DNA of 64,000 bases. It comes from Candidatus Thiodiazotropha sp. 'RUGA'. GTDB taxonomy: Bacteria; Pseudomonadota; Gammaproteobacteria; Chromatiales; Chromatiaceae. A program made the position numbers and the translations under genes. This document shows positions 8,391 to 17,314 of the stretch, piece after piece. Location: the NCBI GenBank assembly GCA_016842065.1, contig JAEPDS010000006.1, positions 117,051-181,050 of the forward strand, in the 5' to 3' direction. The notes beneath the pieces were generated by a model. That model had not been told where the DNA came from. It saw only the letters and a list, made by a program, of their open reading frames with translations, and did no database searches. Position 1 is the first letter of the stretch; each line of letters starts with the position of its first letter.

Positions 8391-8846
8391 ATGCTGCGAT
8401 ACTCAAGATACCTGGTTGTTGCTTTACTCGGTTGCAGCCTATCCTTCTCAATCACGGCCAACAGCCAACAACAAACCCTGATCGAACAAGCCTTTCAACA
8501 AACAGAAGCCGGCGACCTGGAAGCCGCTCAATCACTTCTGGAAGAGGCGATCAAGCAAGCACCCTCCTCCTCTCTGGCCTATACTCGACTTGGTGGAGTA
8601 CAACTGTTGCAACAGTCTTACTCCTCAGGCATCGAGAACTTTCAACAGGCGATCATGCTGGATCAATCCAATTCAGAAGCCTTCATCGGCCTGGCTGTCG
8701 CCTATCTGCACCTTGGAAGATATCAGCTGGCAAGAGAGGCCTTGAAACAGGCACAACAGCTGGATCCATCCAAAAAACAAGAAATTGACAAAGTTGTTAC
8801 GTGGCTGAATCAACGCTCATCCAACAACTCGAACTCGATGCACTGA
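8391..8846 (+). CDS. Exported TPR-repeat protein
   Basis: Small periplasmic tetratricopeptide protein of 151 residues. A signal peptide (residues 1-24) is followed by about three TPR units (for example GDLEAAQSLLEEAIKQAPSS and GRYQLAREALKQAQQLDPS). The ATG at 8391 is preferred over the in-frame ATG at 8379 because GAGG (8381-8384) sits six bases before it. It comes right after the terminator of the octaheme cytochrome and right before the diheme cytochrome gene, so it may serve as an assembly or docking factor for these cytochromes. That role is inference; TPR proteins are functionally diverse. Confidence 0.8.
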   Translation: MLRYSRYLVVALLGCSLSFSITANSQQQTLIEQAFQQTEAGDLEAAQSLLEEAIKQAPSSSLAYTRLGGVQLLQQSYSSGIENFQQAIMLDQSNSEAFIGLAVAYLHLGRYQLAREALKQAQQLDPSKKQEIDKVVTWLNQRSSNNSNSMH

Positions 8847-8872
8847 TTCAGATTTCACCAGAGGAGATTTTC

Positions 8873-9457
8873 ATGAAAAACAGAAAAGCACGGCTACTCG
8901 CATTGACAGCCGCGGTGATTTTCTCAGGCAGCCTGGTTGCGGAAGGTGTCCGCACTCCGAGCATGCTTGCCAATACTTGCGCCGGTTGTCATGGCACCCT
9001 GGGTGCCAGTGCCGGTGACTTAATGCCGATTATCGGTGGTATGGAAAAGGAGTTCCTGCAAATGATCTTGCTGGAGTATAAGACCGGCGAACGGGACTCC
9101 ACCATCATGGGCCGCATCGCCAAGGGCTATAGCGACGCGGAGTTGAAAGCGATCGCCGCCTTCATGGCTGACCAGGAGTGGGTCTCAAGCCCGGTAAAAA
9201 CCGATTCCAAAATGGTGGCTATCGGTCAAAAGATTCATGACAAGCAGTGTAAAACCTGCCATGAAGACAACGGCAGAGTGCAAGAGGACGAAGCCCCCCG
9301 ACTGGCCGGACAGTGGCCGGAATATACCATGTACTACCTGGAATGGTGTCATAGCAAAGGGAAACGTTGTCAGCCCCGAAAAATGGGCAAACGCGTCATG
9401 AAACTCTCCAAAGAAGAGTTGAAAGCCATGGCGGAATTTTATGCCAGTGAAAAGTAA
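8873..9457 (+). CDS. fccA: Diheme cytochrome c, FccA-like (cytochrome subunit of sulfide dehydrogenase)
   Basis: Periplasmic diheme cytochrome c of 194 residues. It has a signal peptide (residues 1-23), first haem site CAGCH (Cys36, Cys39, His40) and second CKTCH (Cys126, Cys129, His130). Candidate distal methionines lie in STIMGRIAKG and further on in PRKMGKRVM. The two-domain c4-like build and its position directly before an FccB-type flavoprotein mark it as the electron-accepting subunit of flavocytochrome c. The start at 8873 follows GAGGAG (8861-8866). It begins 26 bases after the TPR gene stop, so the three genes probably share a transcript. Confidence 0.87.
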   Translation: MKNRKARLLALTAAVIFSGSLVAEGVRTPSMLANTCAGCHGTLGASAGDLMPIIGGMEKEFLQMILLEYKTGERDSTIMGRIAKGYSDAELKAIAAFMADQEWVSSPVKTDSKMVAIGQKIHDKQCKTCHEDNGRVQEDEAPRLAGQWPEYTMYYLEWCHSKGKRCQPRKMGKRVMKLSKEELKAMAEFYASEK

Positions 9458-9475
9458 TTTGGGGGAGAATAATTA

Positions 9476-10780
9476 ATGGCTATGTTCACGCGACGTAAAT
9501 TTGTTAAAGCAGCCGGCGCCTGTACCGCATTAGGCGCGTTGGCTTCAATCAATGCCTGTACTGCGAGTACACCCAAACAAGCATCCGGTGGCGGTAAAGG
9601 CCGGGTAATTGTCATCGGTGGCGGTTACGGCGGCGCCATCGCAGCGAAATATATCAAGCTGGCCGATGCGGATATCGATGTCACCTTGATCGAGAAAGAT
9701 AAAAAATATGTCTCCTGCCCACTGAGTAATGAAGTGCTCGGCGGTGACAGAAACATCGACAGCCTCACGTTCGGTTATGACACACTGAAAAATAAAAGAG
9801 GCATCAATGTGGTTCAGGATGAGATCGTAGCAATCGATCCTGATAAACATTCCGTCAAAGGCAAAAGCGGTAAACAGTATGACTACGATAAACTGGTCGT
9901 CTCCCCAGGTGTCGATTTCCGCTACGATAAGATTGATGGCTACGATGCCCAGGCAGCGGAGAAGATTCCCCATGCCTGGAAAGCCGGGCCACAAACAGTA
10001 ACCCTGAGAAAGCAGCTTGAAGCCATGAAGGATGGCGGTGTCTGCTATATCGCCGCACCACCCAATCCATTTCGTTGTCCCCCCGGGCCCTATGAACGTG
10101 CAGCGCAAATCGCACACTACTTCAAAATGCATAAGCCCAAGTCGAAGGTCATTATCCTTGATGCCAAGGATAAATTTTCCAAGCAGGGCCTCTTCATGCA
10201 GGGCTATAAAAAGTTCTACGGCGACATGGTGGAGTGGGTTTCCGGCGCCGGTGGCGGCATCATCGAAGCAGTCGATGCAAACAGCCGCACCCTGGTCGGA
10301 GAAGTGGAAGAGTATAAAGGGGATGTTGTGAATCTCATACCGCCTCAGAAAGCGGGTAAGATCGCACAGATCGCCGGATTGGCGGACGATTCGGGCTGGT
10401 GCCCGGTGAATCAGAAGACATTCGAGTCCAAGCTGCATAAGGACGTCTATGTTATCGGTGACGCCTGTATTGCCGGTAAAATGCCCAAATCTGGGTACGC
10501 TGCCAACTCACAGGGCAAGGTCTGTGCCGCTGCAATCGTTGCGGCACTGAACGGCCAGGAGCCCGGTGAACCCTCCTACGTCAACACCTGTTACAGCATT
10601 ATCTCACCAGAATGGGGTATCTCTGTGGCGGCGGTCTATCAGCTTGTGGATGGTAAGATCGTTGGTGTGAAAGGCGCCGGTGGCCTCTCGCCGATGGATG
10701 CCACTGCTGCAACCCGGGCCATCGAGGCCAAATTTGCCCGCAGCTGGTTCAAGAACGTCGCTGCGGATATGTTTACCTGA
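9476..10780 (+). CDS. fccB: Flavocytochrome c sulfide dehydrogenase, flavoprotein subunit FccB
   Basis: FAD protein that oxidises sulfide to sulfur or polysulfide in the periplasm and passes electrons to FccA. It carries a Tat signal with TRRKFVK at residues 5-11. The FAD-binding motif VIGGGYGG is at 46-53. Cys81 in SCPLSNEVLGG corresponds to the family's covalent FAD attachment site, while Cys201 (FRCPPGP) and Cys372 (NTCYSI) match its redox disulfide. Length (434) and the C-terminal domain fit FccB. Two starts six bases apart are possible, at 9476 and 9482, after GGGGGAG. All key residues are kept, so it is probably an active sulfide dehydrogenase. Confidence 0.92.
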   Translation: MAMFTRRKFVKAAGACTALGALASINACTASTPKQASGGGKGRVIVIGGGYGGAIAAKYIKLADADIDVTLIEKDKKYVSCPLSNEVLGGDRNIDSLTFGYDTLKNKRGINVVQDEIVAIDPDKHSVKGKSGKQYDYDKLVVSPGVDFRYDKIDGYDAQAAEKIPHAWKAGPQTVTLRKQLEAMKDGGVCYIAAPPNPFRCPPGPYERAAQIAHYFKMHKPKSKVIILDAKDKFSKQGLFMQGYKKFYGDMVEWVSGAGGGIIEAVDANSRTLVGEVEEYKGDVVNLIPPQKAGKIAQIAGLADDSGWCPVNQKTFESKLHKDVYVIGDACIAGKMPKSGYAANSQGKVCAAAIVAALNGQEPGEPSYVNTCYSIISPEWGISVAAVYQLVDGKIVGVKGAGGLSPMDATAATRAIEAKFARSWFKNVAADMFT

Positions 10781-10789
10781 CCACTCACG

Positions 10790-10817
10790 GGGAACCTCTG
10801 ATGGTGAAGAGGTTCCC
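10790..10817 (+). terminator. Hairpin between convergent fccB and alkD-like gene
   Basis: 10-bp inverted repeat GGGAACCTCT (10790-10799) / AGAGGTTCCC (10808-10817) with an 8-base loop between two converging genes. There is no T-run on either side, so termination is possible but unproven. Confidence 0.35.
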
Positions 10818-10846
10818 TGTCCATCCGGCGGACTGATCCGGTTCGC

Positions 10847-11551
10847 TTATATCTCGCCTTTCAAGTAGTTCTGTCGAAGCGGTTCTGGAAACTTCTCAAT
10901 CGCGTATCTCAACATTGTCCTGGGCATTGTCTGATAGCAGGGATCGAGAAACTGTTGTGCCCGGCTTCGATCACGATTGCCCACTTCCCTGACCATCCAA
11001 CCGACAGCTTTGTGAATTAAATCCTGCTGGTCCATCAGTAACCGTTCTGCAATCGCCAGCGTATCCTCATACTGCTGTTCTCTTATGAACCGGTAGGTTG
11101 CGATAATCGCGATTCTTCGTTGCCAGAGAGAATCGGAGCTTGCCAGCTGGTAGAGTATTTTCCTTTCCCTGGTCAGAAGATAGGCACCTACGATCTGATA
11201 GGCAGAACTGTCCACCAGATCCCAGTTGTTGATGTATCGGGTATGATCAAGATAGCGTCTGAATATGCGTTCGCGCAGCTTCTCATCGCCAGACTCAAAC
11301 TTTCTGACCAGAATCAACAAGGCACACAAACGCTCTTCATGATAGGCGGACTTCAGGCAACGCAGCACCTGTGTCAAAGAGATCTGCTGAAAATCCCTGG
11401 CCTGCTGCCGCAGTGTCGGCACGCGGATTCCCAGGAACCGATCGCCCTCTCCATACTGACCCGCGCCGGTCTTGAAAAAACGCTGAGACTTGGCGGCCAT
11501 CTCCGGACTGGCCAGGCTTTGCAGTTTCTGCGTTAGCTGTTCAGCCTTCAC
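10847..11551 (-). CDS. DNA alkylation repair protein, AlkD-like HEAT-repeat family
   Basis: Helical-repeat protein of 234 residues resembling AlkD-type DNA glycosylases, which excise N3- and N7-alkylated purines without base flipping. Family traits include FLGIRVPTLRQQAR near residues 39-52, YINNWDLVD near residues 105-113, and HKAVGWMVREVGNRD near residues 178-192. The start codon overlaps the stop of the upstream pentapeptide-repeat gene by four bases, so the two are translationally coupled. Catalytic function is inferred from the family and was not tested by alignment. Confidence 0.85.
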   Translation of the reverse strand: MKAEQLTQKLQSLASPEMAAKSQRFFKTGAGQYGEGDRFLGIRVPTLRQQARDFQQISLTQVLRCLKSAYHEERLCALLILVRKFESGDEKLRERIFRRYLDHTRYINNWDLVDSSAYQIVGAYLLTRERKILYQLASSDSLWQRRIAIIATYRFIREQQYEDTLAIAERLLMDQQDLIHKAVGWMVREVGNRDRSRAQQFLDPCYQTMPRTMLRYAIEKFPEPLRQNYLKGEI

Positions 11552-12666
11552 TTGGCTTGCTTAGGATTCGACTCTACGCCTCGTGCCCCATCCAGGATAT
11601 TGCCGGTCAGATCCACACCTTGAAATTTTGCTTCACGTAGATTTGCTTTGCGAAAATTGCATCGGTGTATCGCTGCCTGACTGAAATCTGCAGCATAGAG
11701 ATTGGCAGAACCAAAATCGGTAAATTCAAGTTTTGCCTGGTGAAACTGGGCCCCCTTCAGATTGGCGCCATTCATGTTGGCCCTCACAATAGTGGCCTCG
11801 GAAAAATTGGCCTCGATCAGGTTGCCACTGACCACAACCCCATCCAGTTGAGCACCCTGGAACTGAGCCCCTTTCAGGTCTACACCGTGCATCTGTGACC
11901 TTCTTAAGGTGGCCTGACGCAGGTCGGCACCGCCCATACGGGCCTTTTTCAACTCTGTTTCGATTAACAGGCTGGATACCAGAAGGGTGTTGGACAGATT
12001 GGCTTTGAGCAGCCGGGCCTGAGAGAAATCGATATGGCTCAGATCCAGTCCGGAAAGGTTACTGTTACGCAAGTTTGTCTTTTTGAAACTGGCCTGGCTC
12101 AGGGAACCGACCTGACTCAGGTCGACCCCTCGCAAATCAGCGCCATCCAGTGTGGTATTGGACAGATCAGTTGCTACCAGACGACTCTCCGTAAAGATGG
12201 AAGATTTCAGATTTGCACCAGTCAAATTCGCCCCGGAGAGGTTGGCGCCGATGAAATTCGCCTCCTCCAGGTCACTGTTCTGCAGATTGGCGCCGCTCAA
12301 ATCGGCCCGGCTGAAACGGCCCCGCTTAATCACCACACCCTCTAGATTTGCCCCGGAAAGGTCTGTTCTTGCGAAGCTCGTCCCACGCAGGCTGGCGCCT
12401 TGAAGATTGGCGTCACTGAGGTCACTGCCGTAGAGAATCGCCTTATCCAGGTTTGCCCCACTCAGATCAGAGCCAGACAGGTTGGTCATTCTCAGATCTA
12501 CACCGGAGAGATCACATTGCCGGCACTCGCCATTGGCCAGCAGTTGTTTAACTGCCAACTCAGTTGCGCCGAGAGGGGTCGCCAAACTAAATATGAATAT
12601 GAAGAGATAACAGAGTTTCTTGCTCACGGAAATCAGCCTTGGGTGGTTTCGAGGGATCAAATGCAT
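11548..12666 (-). CDS. Exported pentapeptide-repeat protein
   Basis: Protein of 372 residues whose body is almost entirely A(D/N)LSG-type pentapeptide repeats, about sixty of them (residues about 48-365). This predicts a long right-handed quadrilateral beta-helix. The N terminus has a signal peptide (hydrophobic LCYLFIFIFSLATPL before residue 34) that should send it to the periplasm. Two cysteines, CRQC, lie just before the repeats. Periplasmic pentapeptide proteins are poorly understood; the gyrase-protecting Qnr/MfpA types are cytoplasmic, so that function should not be assumed. It is co-translated with the alkD-like gene. Confidence 0.85.
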   Translation of the reverse strand: MHLIPRNHPRLISVSKKLCYLFIFIFSLATPLGATELAVKQLLANGECRQCDLSGVDLRMTNLSGSDLSGANLDKAILYGSDLSDANLQGASLRGTSFARTDLSGANLEGVVIKRGRFSRADLSGANLQNSDLEEANFIGANLSGANLTGANLKSSIFTESRLVATDLSNTTLDGADLRGVDLSQVGSLSQASFKKTNLRNSNLSGLDLSHIDFSQARLLKANLSNTLLVSSLLIETELKKARMGGADLRQATLRRSQMHGVDLKGAQFQGAQLDGVVVSGNLIEANFSEATIVRANMNGANLKGAQFHQAKLEFTDFGSANLYAADFSQAAIHRCNFRKANLREAKFQGVDLTGNILDGARGVESNPKQAK

Positions 12667-12870
12667 TATCGGTTTTTAGCCTATTTTAAGCCGATTTGAA
12701 CCATTTGCACATTCCCCTTATGGGCCGTAAATCAGCTTCCGTCGAGGCTTGATAATTACTGGATCGACCTACCGTCTTCTCTATTTTCAATAGACATTCT
12801 GATCTATTGCACGCTGACCTGCGGCGGCAGTTATGAGACAATTGTCGGCTTTTATTTCAGCCTGTCTCAG

Positions 12871-15800
12871 ATGAACACAAGATCAGCCACCACCAACTCC
12901 CCACTTTCACCACAACTGCCTGAGGCGGATGGGGAACGCTATCAGTGGGGCGGCCTGCATGGATGCAGTGGTTCCCTGGCGATTGCCAATGCGGCGAAGC
13001 ACTATCAGGGGATCATTCTGGTTGTGACACCCGACATGCAGTCGGCAAGCCGGCTCGAATCCGAAATACGCTTCTTTCTGGCGGATGGAGAACTGCCGGT
13101 CATCAATTTCCCTGACTGGGAAACCCTACCCTATGACCTCTTTTCCCCCCTGCCCGAACTGATCTCGCAACGTTTGCTGACCCTGCAGCGTCTACCCTTG
13201 ATGAAGCAGGGTTTATTGATCACGCCGGTATCCACACTGATGCAGCGGCTGGCACCAAAACGTTTTCTGGATGCGCACTGCCTGGTGTTAAAAACCGGCG
13301 AAACGTTAAATATCGAATCGACCCGACGCCGCTTGGAGAGCAGTGGTTATCAATGTGTCTCCCAGGTCTTTTCCCATGGGGAGTTTGCCGTAAGAGGGTC
13401 ACTGCTCGACATCTACCCGATGGGCAGCCAGAGACCCTACCGCATCGATCTGTTCGATGACGAGATCGACTCCATCCGCACCTTCGACCCGGAGAACCAG
13501 CGTTCGCTGGAAAAGATCGAGGCGATCGAGATGCTGCCGGCGCGGGAGTTCCCACTGGATGATGAGGGAATCCAGCAGTTCCGGCGAAACTACCGCATTC
13601 ACCTGGAAGGGGATCTGCAACAGAGTCTGATCTATCAGGATGTCTCCGAGGGCAGGATACCCAGTGGCCTGGAGTACTACCTGCCCCTGTTCTACGAGCA
13701 GACGGCCACCCTGTTCGACTATCTGCCTGAAAACCATCTGCTGGTACAGTGGGAGGATATCAGGCAACAGGCGAGACTCTTTTTCGACGAGATCACCAAC
13801 CGATATGAGGAGCGGCGTCACGATATCAGCCGCCCTATCCTGCCACCCCAACATCTCTATCTGCGGGATGACGAGTTGGCTGCAGCACTGAAAAACGGGG
13901 AGTTGATCAGCCTCAGCCACCACGAACTGCCAAGTCGTTCAAAGGGCTATGCGAAGCTGATCAACTACGACACTCAGCTACCCCCACCGGTAGCCTTTCA
14001 GGCACGCAGCAAAACCCCCGCCACGGCACTCAAACAGTTTCTCAAGGATAAGGCAAAGCGCAGCCTGTTCATTGCCGAGGGTGCGGGTCGACGGGAGATG
14101 CTGCTTGCTACCCTGCGGGATCTTGGCATTCAGGCCAAACCAGTCGAGAGCTGGCAGAGTTTCCTGCAGAGCGATCTTGAAATCGGTCTCTGTGTGGCGC
14201 CTCTGGAACAGGGCCTTTGGCTGGAAGCCGCTGGACTGACCATCATCACGGAAACCCAGCTGTATGGTGAACGGGTGCGCCAGGAGCGCAGGCGGCGTAA
14301 GGTCAGCCAGGATCCGGACCAGATCGTACGCAATCTGACCGAACTGCATGTGGGTGCCCCGGTTGTGCATGAAGATCACGGTGTGGGACGCTATCTGGGG
14401 CTGCAAACCCTGGATGTCGCTGGCCAGACCACTGAGTTCCTGACCTTGGAATACGCCCGGGGTGACAAACTCTATGTCCCCGTCGCCTCTCTGCACCTGA
14501 TCAGCCGTTATGCCGGCGCTTCACCGGAACATGCTCCGCTGCATCGACTTGGTGGTGATCAATGGGAGAAGACCAAGCGCAAAGCCGCCAAACAGATCCA
14601 CGATGTGGCGGCTGAACTGTTGGAGATCTATGCCCGCCGCGCCGCACGACAGGGGGTGGCGTTTCCCACGCCCGATGCGGAATATCAGGCATTTGCCACC
14701 TCCTTCGAGTTCGAGGAGACGCCCGATCAGCACCAGACCATCTCGGCGGTGATCGATGATATGACCTCACCTCAACCGATGGACCGGGTCGTCTGCGGGG
14801 ATGTGGGCTTTGGCAAGACGGAAGTGGCGATGCGAGCCGCATTTACCGCCACCCAGGGCAACAAGCAGGTTGCGGTACTGGTGCCCACCACCCTGCTGGC
14901 ACAACAGCACTATCAGAATTTCGCCGATCGATTCGCCGACTGGCCGATCAAAGTGGAGAGTCTTTCAAGATTCCGCACCGGCAAACAGCAACAGGGGGTA
15001 CTGGACGGACTGAAAAACGGCAGTGTCGATATCGTTGTGGGCACCCATAAACTGCTTTCCGATGGAATCGCATTCAAGAATCTGGGATTGGTGATTGTCG
15101 ACGAAGAGCACCGCTTCGGCGTGCGCCATAAAGAGAAGCTGAAAGCACTGCGGAGTGAAGTGGACCTACTGACGCTGACCGCAACTCCGATTCCACGCAC
15201 CCTGAATATGGCCATGTCCGGTATGCGGGACCTGTCGATCATCGCAACCCCTCCGGCCCTGAGACACCCGGTAAAGACCTTTGTCAGTCAGTGGAGTGAC
15301 AGTCTGATCACCGAGGCCTGCCAGCGTGAGTTGAAACGCGGTGGGCAGATCTATTTTCTGCACAATGAAGTCAGCACCATTGAAAACATGGCCGAGCGGT
15401 TGGAGAGCTTGCTACCGGGTGTGCGGCTGCAGGTCGCTCACGGACAGATGCGGGAGCGCAAGCTGGAAGGGATCATGCGGGACTTCTACCATCAACGCTT
15501 CAATCTGCTGGTCTGTACCACCATCGTCGAGAGCGGCATCGACGTGCCGACGGCTAACACGATCATCATCAACCGGGCTGACAAGCTGGGGCTGGCGCAG
15601 CTCCACCAGATTCGTGGACGTGTCGGTCGCTCTCACCATCGGGCCTATGCCTATTTGATCACACCACCACCAGCAAGCTTAACCTCAGATGCTAAAAAAC
15701 GATTAGAAGCCATTGAATCTCTGGAAGATCTTGGCGCAGGATTCACGCTGGCCACCCACGATCTGGAGATCCGGGGTGCCGGAGAACTGCTGGGTGACGA

Positions 15801-16350
15801 GCAGAGTGGGCAGATTCAGGAGATCGGCTTCGCCCTCTATACAGAGCTTCTGGAGCGGGCAGTCGAGGCCCTTAAATCGGGCCGTCAACCTGAGCTGGAC
15901 CGGCCCCTGGACCATGGCACTGAGATTGAACTCAACATCCCCGCTCTGCTGCCGGAAGATTATCTTCCGGACGTTCACAGTCGCCTGGTGCTCTACAAAC
16001 GGATTGCCAGCGCCAAAGACAACGCCGAGCTGCGGGAGTTGCAGGTCGAGATGATCGACCGATTCGGCCTGTTGCCCGATGCGGCAAAAAATCTGTTTTC
16101 CATCACAGAATTGAAACTGCGCGCCCATCCCCTCGGGATACGTAAGATCGAAGCGGGTCCAAAAGGGGCCAGACTGCTGTTCGATGAACAGCCGAAATTC
16201 GATCCTGGCACGCTGATCAGGCTGATCCAGCAAAAGCCGAATACCTATCGTCTCGAAGGCAACGATAAGCTAAGGTATAACGTTCAGCTGGACAATCCGC
16301 TCAACCGGGTCGAGAAGATCCATCAATTACTGGACAGACTGATAGACTAG
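12871..16350 (+). CDS. mfd: Transcription-repair coupling factor Mfd
   Basis: ATP-dependent translocase that removes RNA polymerase stalled at DNA lesions and recruits UvrA. The 1159 residues include the N-terminal UvrB-like region (1-340), the RNA-polymerase interacting domain around residues 480-550 (EDHGVGRYLGLQTLD), Walker A GDVGFGKT near residue 645 and the DEEH box near 743. Helicase motif VI (QIRGRVGRSHHRAYAYL) and the UvrA-masking C-terminal domain follow. Length is normal. There is no strong ribosome-binding site before ATG 12871. Its downstream CsiV-like neighbour is a common gammaproteobacterial arrangement. Confidence 0.97.
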   Translation: MNTRSATTNSPLSPQLPEADGERYQWGGLHGCSGSLAIANAAKHYQGIILVVTPDMQSASRLESEIRFFLADGELPVINFPDWETLPYDLFSPLPELISQRLLTLQRLPLMKQGLLITPVSTLMQRLAPKRFLDAHCLVLKTGETLNIESTRRRLESSGYQCVSQVFSHGEFAVRGSLLDIYPMGSQRPYRIDLFDDEIDSIRTFDPENQRSLEKIEAIEMLPAREFPLDDEGIQQFRRNYRIHLEGDLQQSLIYQDVSEGRIPSGLEYYLPLFYEQTATLFDYLPENHLLVQWEDIRQQARLFFDEITNRYEERRHDISRPILPPQHLYLRDDELAAALKNGELISLSHHELPSRSKGYAKLINYDTQLPPPVAFQARSKTPATALKQFLKDKAKRSLFIAEGAGRREMLLATLRDLGIQAKPVESWQSFLQSDLEIGLCVAPLEQGLWLEAAGLTIITETQLYGERVRQERRRRKVSQDPDQIVRNLTELHVGAPVVHEDHGVGRYLGLQTLDVAGQTTEFLTLEYARGDKLYVPVASLHLISRYAGASPEHAPLHRLGGDQWEKTKRKAAKQIHDVAAELLEIYARRAARQGVAFPTPDAEYQAFATSFEFEETPDQHQTISAVIDDMTSPQPMDRVVCGDVGFGKTEVAMRAAFTATQGNKQVAVLVPTTLLAQQHYQNFADRFADWPIKVESLSRFRTGKQQQGVLDGLKNGSVDIVVGTHKLLSDGIAFKNLGLVIVDEEHRFGVRHKEKLKALRSEVDLLTLTATPIPRTLNMAMSGMRDLSIIATPPALRHPVKTFVSQWSDSLITEACQRELKRGGQIYFLHNEVSTIENMAERLESLLPGVRLQVAHGQMRERKLEGIMRDFYHQRFNLLVCTTIVESGIDVPTANTIIINRADKLGLAQLHQIRGRVGRSHHRAYAYLITPPPASLTSDAKKRLEAIESLEDLGAGFTLATHDLEIRGAGELLGDEQSGQIQEIGFALYTELLERAVEALKSGRQPELDRPLDHGTEIELNIPALLPEDYLPDVHSRLVLYKRIASAKDNAELRELQVEMIDRFGLLPDAAKNLFSITELKLRAHPLGIRKIEAGPKGARLLFDEQPKFDPGTLIRLIQQKPNTYRLEGNDKLRYNVQLDNPLNRVEKIHQLLDRLID

Positions 16351-16355
16351 GGACC

Positions 16356-16368
16356 AGGGCCTGTTAAC
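16356..16368 (+). repeat. Partial copy of the GGCCTGTTAAC dispersed repeat
   Basis: AGGGCCTGTTAAC lies just after the mfd stop and matches the core of the better copies at 49745, 57079 and 63836. Confidence 0.5.
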
Positions 16369-16408
16369 TGGCTCGAATAAGCTCGAATCTCAAAAGGTAT
16401 GTAACTCT

Positions 16409-17203
16409 ATGCTGCGTAAGATGATCGTAAAACAGGATAAAGTGATCATTCTGATCCTCACTCTGCTGCTCATCGCCCCGATGAACCTGTATGCCGAATC
16501 CCACGAGGAACAGGAGTCAGCCCCCTGGTATCAATTTGAGGTCCTGGTATTCCGTCGCATCGCCCCTGGTGCAGGATCAACGGAGGGCTGGGCGCTTGAT
16601 CCAGGCACCCCGGACCAGGAACAGAGTGTACAGCTTACCAGTGGTGCATTGACTGAGGATGGTAAACCGATCGCCTATCGGGCCTTGTCGGCGGAAGAGA
16701 AGAGTCTCACCGAAGCCTGGGGCGCAATGCGCAGATCCCGTGATTATCGCCCCCTCTACCACATTGCCTGGCGTCAACCGGTCGCCCACCCGGATCTGGC
16801 GATTCCAATCTCCATCAACCTGGCATCAAAAAGGAAATCAGCCTTCGAGGAGCCTTTGCCGGTTCTGGAAGGGAATATAAAGTTTGGCATCAAGCGCTAT
16901 CTTCATCTGCAGACGGATATTCTGTTGAGAGTGGATGAGGATCAGACACTCAATGAGACGGAGTATGACCCAGGTCCACAAATCTACCGCATGCAGGAGA
17001 AGCGACGCATGCGTAGCGGTAAGCTGCACTATCTGGATCACCCGGTCCTTGGGGTGTTTGCCATTGCCAACCGGTATGAGATGCCTGAACCACCGGAGGA
17101 GCCAGAGCCAGAGCCAGAGCCAGAAGCGGAACTGATCGAAGCCACCCCAGCCACTTCCACAGAATCACAGCAACCCGCAGCGACAGTGCCCAACACACAA
17201 TAA
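16409..17203 (+). CDS. CsiV-family exported protein
   Basis: Periplasmic protein of 264 residues matching the CsiV family (cell-shape integrity protein first described in Vibrio), usually encoded beside mfd. The signal peptide covers residues 1-29. The conserved segments are WYQFEVLVFRR near residue 40 and PLYHIAWRQP near residue 115. A low-complexity Pro/Glu tail (PPEEPEPEPEPEAE, encoded by a six-base tandem repeat at about 17099-17123) and a Thr/Ser/Gln-rich end follow the domain. An alternative ATG lies four codons in. In the family it binds peptidoglycan and assists lipid II handling; that role is by homology only. Confidence 0.8.
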   Translation: MLRKMIVKQDKVIILILTLLLIAPMNLYAESHEEQESAPWYQFEVLVFRRIAPGAGSTEGWALDPGTPDQEQSVQLTSGALTEDGKPIAYRALSAEEKSLTEAWGAMRRSRDYRPLYHIAWRQPVAHPDLAIPISINLASKRKSAFEEPLPVLEGNIKFGIKRYLHLQTDILLRVDEDQTLNETEYDPGPQIYRMQEKRRMRSGKLHYLDHPVLGVFAIANRYEMPEPPEEPEPEPEPEAELIEATPATSTESQQPAATVPNTQ

Positions 17204-17314
17204 GCGGAAAGCTGAGATCGACCTGGCGGTTGCAGCCCGGTTGTCGGAGGTCGTCAATTTAACGCTCAATCCGCCATGGCTGAGTCAGTATCGATTGATG
17301 ATCGGCATCTAAGA

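Noticed and set aside
11548..12666. Qnr/MfpA-like gyrase protection by the pentapeptide-repeat protein
   Set aside because: A signal peptide predicts export, which does not fit protection of cytoplasmic gyrase.
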